From contig JACVVK020000215.1 of the NCBI GenBank assembly GCA_018292915.2, positions 874,501 through 938,500 of the forward strand: 64,000 bases of DNA, written 5' to 3'. The translations under genes and the position numbers were made by a program. This stretch comes from Batillaria attramentaria (Eukaryota; Mollusca; Gastropoda; Batillariidae). Below, in pieces: positions 58,901 through 64,000 of this stretch. The notes under the pieces were generated by a model. That model was not told the origin of the DNA and made no database searches. It saw only the letters and a program-made list of their open reading frames with translations. Each line of letters begins with the position of its first letter. Position 1 is the stretch's first letter.

Positions 58901-59360
58901 CGTTGGAAATGTGTCTCTTTTTATTTCAGAGTTTAAAGGTCGTTTGATAGACTCGTTTCGCCAGGAATGGCATGACTCACTCACATCATACCCAGAGTAC
59001 TGTGTGTACCACCCAGAAATAGTGAGAGCGAACTATATAGGTCAGTTGAATGCACGTGAACATCGGCGTGTTCTGTGTTTATTGAGGTGCAACAGGCTAC
59101 CGCTGAGCAGCATTTCTCGCTATGGAAAACAAGTCATTGACCCGTATTGTAAACAGTGTGATAGCCAATGTATAGAAGATTTGTGTCATTTTCTGTTGAT
59201 CTGTCCTAGATATGCAGGCTTGCGCAAAAAGTACATTCCCCTCTATTACCACCGTTTTCCGTCGACCTTCAAAGTACAGCTACTTTGTGCCAACCTTTCC
59301 GAAAAACAAACGCTCAAAACGGCAACGTATATCAGTGAATGTCTGAAAATCAGATCTTGA
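55959..59360 (+). CDS. LINE ORF2: APE endonuclease and reverse transcriptase
   Basis: The frame is open from before 55854, but the first ATG is 55959, right at the endonuclease start (MAWNIQGL), giving 1133 residues. Endonuclease motifs: Asn4, Glu31 (SEVW), GDFN at 146-149 and SDH at 258-260. Reverse transcriptase motifs: KAAGPDGLP, the NYRGISLLN block, QAGFRKGYST, VDFSKAYD, GVRQGCVLSP and the catalytic YADD at about 746-749. Near residue 1065 a CxxC...H...C cluster (CKQCDSQC, CHFLLIC) may bind nucleic acid. No RNase H domain was seen. It nicks target DNA and primes reverse transcription there. Clade not fixed by eye; the CR1/Jockey group is likely. Confidence 0.9.
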   Translation: MAWNIQGLQYKLSSLVFKRFCERYKVFAFSEVWSCKQSDIENAFPDYQVFHSPRSQRLKGGVAVCIHKSVSYLVEHLLKSVEDVVFLKFGKFVLNSSFDILTAFVYVAPERSVVYGDDNQGGIESLENYMSELTEQYPDLPWLLCGDFNARTSDLSDTDSVGDNRHAQPLNDLEVLFDDVPQAQRKSKDTTVNNFGRSLIELCKEYGLFILNGRTPGDSEGEITCVANHGRSIVDYFICSKQLYDLVTDMFVSNMCESDHFPLIASFSSQSDADVIGDDEEDVVLEEGVKFVWKEQHAESFATFVRQNEEAEFQNFLSALDTGVEEGSACLVSFLQRAAGKMRSKVKPQDSRAQPPWWDTDCQLAKRNKYRQLKLFRHSNSREDLEKYLDLKRYFKNVCKMKQAEQNARVLDELNAACNDTNSKTFWQKVKSLTTNKPNSTSLISPRTWYDYFRALLNVENSADDSGFSTEVEDVLNGHVTDRCHDCLNSQLDGDISETEIRNAVKSMKKGKAAGPDGLPTDFFHHASDILVKFLCPLFNKVFVSGVYPESWTKAVIFPLHKKGNPRRVDNYRGISLLNTISKLYSTVINNRLSRFCEENESIPEAQAGFRKGYSTTDNIFSLQSLVQKYLTKQGGRFYTLYVDFSKAYDGVHRMKLLYILLEKTGIHGKMFQTLKAMYQHVKAAVRVGNKVTDYFDCISGVRQGCVLSPLLFSIFLTELQVELVGCGSRGIDIFADPIGIFLLMYADDIALVSDSVNDLQKKIYCLEQYCNKWGLTVNMEKTRVVVFKNGGFIKACEKWYYAGNLISVESSYNYLGVIFSATLNWSKCIVNLSGKALRALAGIRKLYFRLQSLPAVTLFKIFDVKIKPILLYGSEVWGFQRHENIEKVHIKLCKLVLGVGRDVKNNIALGECGRFPIYIDTYVRIVKYWCRLLCMNDNRYPKQCYKMLQMHDQSGRRNWATHVRVLLCTHGFGFVWEMQNVGNVSLFISEFKGRLIDSFRQEWHDSLTSYPEYCVYHPEIVRANYIGQLNAREHRRVLCLLRCNRLPLSSISRYGKQVIDPYCKQCDSQCIEDLCHFLLICPRYAGLRKKYIPLYYHRFPSTFKVQLLCANLSEKQTLKTATYISECLKIRS

Positions 59361-59562
59361 AGAAAATTTCTGTATGAATGATCGTTAAAGCTGTTTAGTT
59401 ATCCTTTTTAACGTATGGTATCCTGCTGCGTAAAAGTCTTGCTTGTGATGTACGTTCAGTATACTCACTTCAGTCTGTATTGTATTGTATTTTCTCCTTG
59501 TTCATATGGGCCGAATGGCCTGCAAAAACCGAATAAACTATTATTATTATTATTATTATTAT

Positions 59563-59568
<6 letters not shown>

Positions 59569-59598
<30 letters not shown>

Positions 59599-60147
59599 CA
59601 AGATGTCCGTCGTGTTAACCAAAAAAGTACGGAAACGTGTCAGTTTTACTGCAGCTGTGGTATAACAGGGAAACGTGTCAGTTTTACTGCAGCTGTGGCA
59701 TAATAGAGAAACGTGTCAGTTTTACTGCAGCTGTGGCATAATAGGGAAACGTGTCAGTTTTACTTCAGCTGTGGCTCGATAGGGAAACGTGTAAGTTTTA
59801 TTGCAGCTGTAGCTCAATTCGGAAACGTGTCCGTATTACTGCAGCTGTAGCTCAATCGGGAAACGTGTCAGTTTCACTGCAGCTGTGGCTCAATTCGGAA
59901 AGTGTCAGTATTACTGCAGCTATGGCTCAATTCGGAAACGTGTCAGTTTTACTGCAGCTGTGGCTCAATTCGGAAACCTGTCAGTTTTACTGCAGCTGTG
60001 GCTCTGTTCGGAAACGTGTCAGTTTTACTGCAGCTGTGGTTCAATAGGGAAACGTGTCAGTTTTACTGCAGCTGTGGTTCAAAAGGGAAACGTGTCAGTT
60101 TTACTGCAGCTGTGGCTCAACAGGGAAACGTGACAGTTTTACTGCAC
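59569..60147 (+). repeat. 37-38 bp minisatellite derived from a TLR 3' end
   Basis: After a CA tract, ATGTCCGTCGTGTTAACC leads into about 14 units of GGAAACGTGTCAGTTTTACTG plus CAGCTGTGGCTCAATA-like sequence. The unit aligns with 51006-51042, the stop codon and first 3' bases of the intact TLR (GAAACGTGTCAGTTTAACAGCAGCTCTGGCTCAATG). Confidence 0.8.
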
Positions 60148-60184
60148 ACAGTTGAAAAAAATTGAAGCCACACACACGAACGGG

Positions 60185-60345
60185 CGCCATCTTGAAATGA
60201 GAAGCTAGCCGAAGCTAGCACCTCTGCGGGGTTCTACTTTTCCTACGCTAGGGGCTAGCCTGGCTACGCTCAACTGAACGGCCTCGCTAGCTTTCCTCGC
60301 TTTCCTACGTAGCCGCTAAGCTAACTGAACGCGCCTCAGGGAAAC
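60185..60345. mobile_element. Possible TIR-element fragment
   Basis: GCCATCTTGAAAT also occurs inside the 993-bp element near 23570. GCTAGC words recur, and the right end AACTGAACGCGCCTCA resembles that element's end in form. No matching left terminus was found. 60360-60985 is GC-rich with a C tract and no recognised gene. Confidence 0.3.
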
Positions 60346-60985
60346 AGACGCGCGCCGAGGGGAGAGATCAGCCAACCAGAGTACACCGCACAGAGAGCCA
60401 GAAGACACACGCCATCCCATTGGCCCTAAACATGGGGCGCTCGCGCGCCCGAAAGAGGGAGCGTGAAGGCCGCCTCATTTCCAATCGGCAGTACCCCGTG
60501 GAAGGAAGGGGTACGCGAGCCGCAACCGCACACATTGAGCAACTAATGCCGGCAGGCGCGCGTAAACACAAAACGCGGAGAGATTGAGCACATCCACGCC
60601 AGCCTTCCCCCCCCCCCCCCCCTCCTTCCTCGTCACGGCCGACCGAAGCCGACACACAGACGAAATGAATGGAATACCAACTCGAAACACGTGGCAGTGA
60701 ACAACAATAAATTGAAGCAGCGCTCATCGCTCCAAGAGAATAAGACGAAATGAACGTCACCCGTCATTAAGAAGCTGTAAAGCGAACTTATATAATGACG
60801 AAATGAACACCACTACCAAATCTACACGGGTTGGTACGCTGATGAGAGCAGTCCCGGCAATGAATGCAAAACTTGCTCGAAATACACTTGATCTGACAAA
60901 ACATTGACCTGTGTCTATCATGTGTATACGGCCGGCCGGTACCACAGGCCATCACATATGGTGTGCGTAGTGAACACATCTTATC

Positions 60986-60987
<2 letters not shown>

Positions 60988-61049
<62 letters not shown>

Positions 61050-61068
61050 TAAGAGGAAAGAAGAAAAG

Positions 61069-61148
<80 letters not shown>
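60988..61148. repeat. (GT)n and (CA)n pair, second copy
   Basis: Same spacer AAGAGGAAAGAAG as at 33150. Left edge of the duplicated MPEG1 segment. Confidence 0.9.
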
Positions 61149-61149
<1 letters not shown>

Positions 61150-62001
61150 GGAAAACAGCAAGTATTTTGACACATTGAGTTTTCCGATTTGCGTAGTGTT
61201 TATATCGTCTTTACGGTTGATATGAGCTTTACAATCACATTAATCATAGACTTTCCAATTTTTCCCCAATTAATCCACAAAAGGAGAAGAGAAAAATCCA
61301 TACCCCCCCCCCCCCAAAAAAAAAACAAAACAAAAAAAAACCAAACAAACAAACAAAACAAACAAAACAAAAAAAACCCACAAAAAACAAACAAACACCA
61401 TGGAGGAAAAGTTAAAACCAGTTACACAATTAATAGTTCGAGTTTTGATCTTATTTCCATGAAAATGGTTCTCTTAGTGTAATAGGTTAGTCGAAGTGCT
61501 TCAATCATTTACAGAAGACAACATGTTGACTTCATTTTCTTTGGAGTCATGTTGGAATGTTTTAAACCTGTGTACATCATTGACAAGATGTTGAAATCAG
61601 TGTGTCACTTAACGAAACAAAATCACAAGAAATTTTTTTTACGACCGTGTAACTGTTCTTTCTGTTGACGATGCACAGTTAAGATTTGTTGTCTGACGTT
61701 CAAAACTTAACTCTGACGCAATAGAGCAACGTTTACCATTACACAGAACATCGTGTAGTTTTTCCGTCCATGTTTATGGTTCTGAACTTGCCATTCTTGG
61801 GAACAGTTTAAAAAAAAAAAAACTTCATGATCGGAAATACAGGTGAGAAGAGGTGATTTTTGCAAAATGAAATAGAAAGTCTCACTCATCCTGGCCTCGG
61901 TTTTATGAATTGGTGTTCCGCAAAATATAAAGAAAGAGGATGCCGGTTGGCCGCGATTTTCGTATGCCCGACAGCGAGGTCCATTTTTGGCTACCTTGCG
62001 A

Positions 62002-63706
62002 TCAGTGGTATTCTTCTGCGCCGTTCATCTTAGCGCTCTCCGACTGGGCCCCGTAATCGGCATGGGGAATACACTGTGGCTCTTTCAGGGGTCGGTATTG
62101 CGCCCTCCGACGGCGTTGGTACGCGCGGACTGTGAGCACCCCGACAGCGAGCAGGAGAACGCAGGCTAGGGTGGCTACAACGGCAATAGCAGCGGCTGAC
62201 CCGGCAGACATCGGGGTGGGCAGTTCTTCCGAGGACGTCATTTGCGAAGCCTGTGCTGTCTGGGTGGCCTTCTTCATCCCTGATGCTTCATCGGAAGCCG
62301 GAGACAGTTTGGATTCTTCAGCGACTTGGTAACAACTTCCAATCCGCGATGCGTTGACGAAATACTCAGCGACGGACATATTGTAAGCAGCGAAACCTTC
62401 AACAGACGGCTCGAGTCCGATCATGGCCATGTATTCCACCGCTTTCTCGTCCCGGTGCCAGGTGCGCGAGACTCTATCGAAGATGACCATGTTGTCCTTG
62501 GGGGGAGCAAAGGCCGCTGGCTCCAGTGTAAACGGCGGGCGTTTAACGGATGGGAGCTTGGGTGGGTGCAGCTTCGGTGTCTGGGTGCAGTAGTTGATTT
62601 CACAGCCCTGGTCCACAATGGCAAGATGCTGACTGTAGCCATCCGCACACGCTGATCGTACAAGAAACAGATATACGTAATTATACATCCTGTATGCATC
62701 CTGGACATGACTGCTACATACAAGAACATATTCCGTACGTCTGGTATACCTCATATCAACTACTTCTGCACCCGCTTACTATGTTCACACCCTTCATACC
62801 CTTCTAGTGTTTATAAAAGACGACAGACGTTCAGTAGATCATCTCTTTCCCCTACCCCACCCCGCTCCCTCAGCCCTGAAAGAGTAAGCAGACAACAGTT
62901 ACACGCACATATCTGTCACATTAGTCTACGCTATACGCGCTACGGAGCCATTCTCGTACTACTGTCCAAACTGCCTCTGTGGACAGTCCGACGCAGAATA
63001 TCCAGGGAAGTTCGACCGCTAGATCAGCAAGGTGCATTTCGCTGGTACAACGGCAAACCAATCGTATTGCTGATCTCTGAGGCGCTCCACTTTCAAAAGC
63101 AGAACAAAAACAGTGACATGATTCCTGCGGGTATCATATCAGGGACAAGTCGCCGAGCATGCGTTTGTGGTTGCATTTCGACAGAGTCAGTCTTGGAGCG
63201 GGAGAAGAGTAACCGGCTCTGCAGGGCAGACTGAACCGTATGTTTGAGGAGTGCAGCGCTGGGATACGTCAGACACTGATCTTACCTTTGTTCACACCTG
63301 CCGCAAGCGGGTTGCCGGAGGTGCAGCTGAAGAACCCACCAAACGGCACAGAAGAGTCTGCACCGGCCACAAAATCATCGCTGACACAGACACGCAGGCC
63401 TGAACCAACGGCAAGTGCCAGGTAAGAAGGTGGACACGACTGTCTCTGGGTGACTGGGTTCGCCACTTGCGTCGTGTAGAGACCGCCGAACAAGTACCCA
63501 GAATCCTGCGGGACTGGCTGGTCGGCCACGCACCAATAGATGCTGTAGCTGGCCGTGCTTTGGTAGACGACGTCATGGCAATGCCACTTCCAGGACAGGA
63601 AACTATGGCACTGATGCTCCGTGCGGCTGTTGCGTGCTGTGCCCTGGTGCAGCGGCACGGCCCTGTAGCTGGGCGGACATGAGGTGTCACCTGTGAGGGG
63701 GTTCGT
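62002..63706 (-). CDS. MPEG1: Second MPEG1 gene, last two coding exons (partial)
   Basis: Exon 7 is 63706-63286 (421 nt) and exon 8 is 62651-62002 (650 nt, TGA stop at 62002-62004), with the same GT-AG borders and phase as in the first copy. The rest of the gene lies beyond the window. Exon 8 keeps the membrane helix (AAAIAVVATLACVLLLAVGVL) and basic YQRRRR. It is 6 nt shorter in the cytoplasmic tail (HADYGAQ against HAEPRYGAQ) and PLEEPQCIS reads PLKEPQCIP. Exon 7 differs by a few residues in its first third. Both exons are open, so this is probably a working gene made by recent duplication. The intergenic DNA is as similar as the exons. Confidence 0.88.
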
Positions 63707-63759
63707 CTGAAAAATGAAACGGTTGCCCTAAAACAGCTCGTCCTAATTTTTTTTCTTCA

Positions 63760-63985
63760 CCTATGTTTACTTCTTTATTAGTATTCTTTATTATTGTTTT
63801 CACTACTTCATTATCGCTTTCGAAAAATTCGAGTTGTTATCGTTCCGGAAAGTGCGTCGCCGCGATGCAGCGGCGGCCTATTTTTGATTGTTGCTGGCGA
63901 AGGAAAGGCGGACGACTAGGACGGAAACTTCTCAAGAGCAACCCGGAAAGTTCAGCGAAATAAAACATCTCAGGTGAACTGCGAC
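63760..63985 (-). mobile_element. SINE S3, headless copy
   Basis: Positional equivalent of 35880-36070, downstream (genomic right) of exon 7. Confidence 0.5.
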
Positions 63986-64000
63986 TATCAGTATCGAGAT

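Larger units (their letters stand above)
54732..59568 (+). mobile_element. Full-length LINE with two intact ORFs
   Basis: A 5' leader of about 130 bp, ORF1, a 162-bp spacer, ORF2, a short 3' UTR with AATAAA and an (ATT)n tail. Both ORFs are uninterrupted, so the copy is young and possibly active. It sits in a CA tract within a copy of the TLR 3' flank; the CA target hides any target-site duplication. Confidence 0.85.

Noticed and set aside
59630..60147. CRISPR array or repeat-protein gene
   Set aside because: The 37-38 bp units abut without unique spacers and the period breaks frame; the repeat derives from a TLR 3' end.

Overview
The window looks like nuclear DNA of a marine gastropod or other mollusc (inferred). 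The evidence is spliced metazoan immune genes, three families of tRNA-headed SINEs, several TIR elements, a full-length LINE with a 2A motif, and very long CA/GT, GA and TA tracts. There are no operons; genes are single-exon (TLR) or spliced (7TM receptor, MPEG1).

Layout. 1-810: 3' end of a Toll-like receptor gene on the + strand with a premature stop inside the TIR domain; a second, decayed TLR 3' fragment lies at 1501-1640. About 1.8-32 kb: a block of 5-8 kb is present three times (1797-6800, 7384-14080, 18196-25855) and once as a fragment (29160-32045). Each full copy carries a two-exon gene for a seven-transmembrane receptor on the minus strand. Receptors 1 and 3 are open; receptor 2 has a 2-bp frameshift and has lost its upstream region. 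The copies differ by nested transposons: a LINE 3' fragment, TIR elements of 209, 395, 414 and 993 bp, a tandem pair of about 1.03-kb TIR elements, and a cluster of three units in palindromic plus tandem order at 14.24-17.68 kb. A solo LTR (26974-29147) has a foldback element inserted at its TATA box.

33-45 kb: a complete eight-exon MPEG1/perforin-2 gene on the minus strand (782 codons, all splice phases agree). An MPEG-like fragment lies inside its first intron and a broken MPEG exon on the + strand at 46.6 kb. 51.0-53.2 kb: an intact single-exon TLR on the minus strand. 54.5-60.1 kb: a second copy of that TLR's 3' flank, split by a full-length LINE with two open reading frames; beyond the LINE the TLR 3' end has become a 37-38 bp minisatellite. 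61-64 kb: the last two coding exons of a second MPEG1 gene, part of a duplication of 33.1-36.1 kb.

Together the window is an immune-gene neighbourhood: TLR sensors, pore-forming MPEG1 effectors and divergent 7TM receptors, each in more than one copy, some intact and some broken, in DNA reshaped by segmental duplication and transposons. Exon borders, splice phases, TIRs and target-site duplications were read directly from the sequence. Family names rest on motif recognition; no database search was run.
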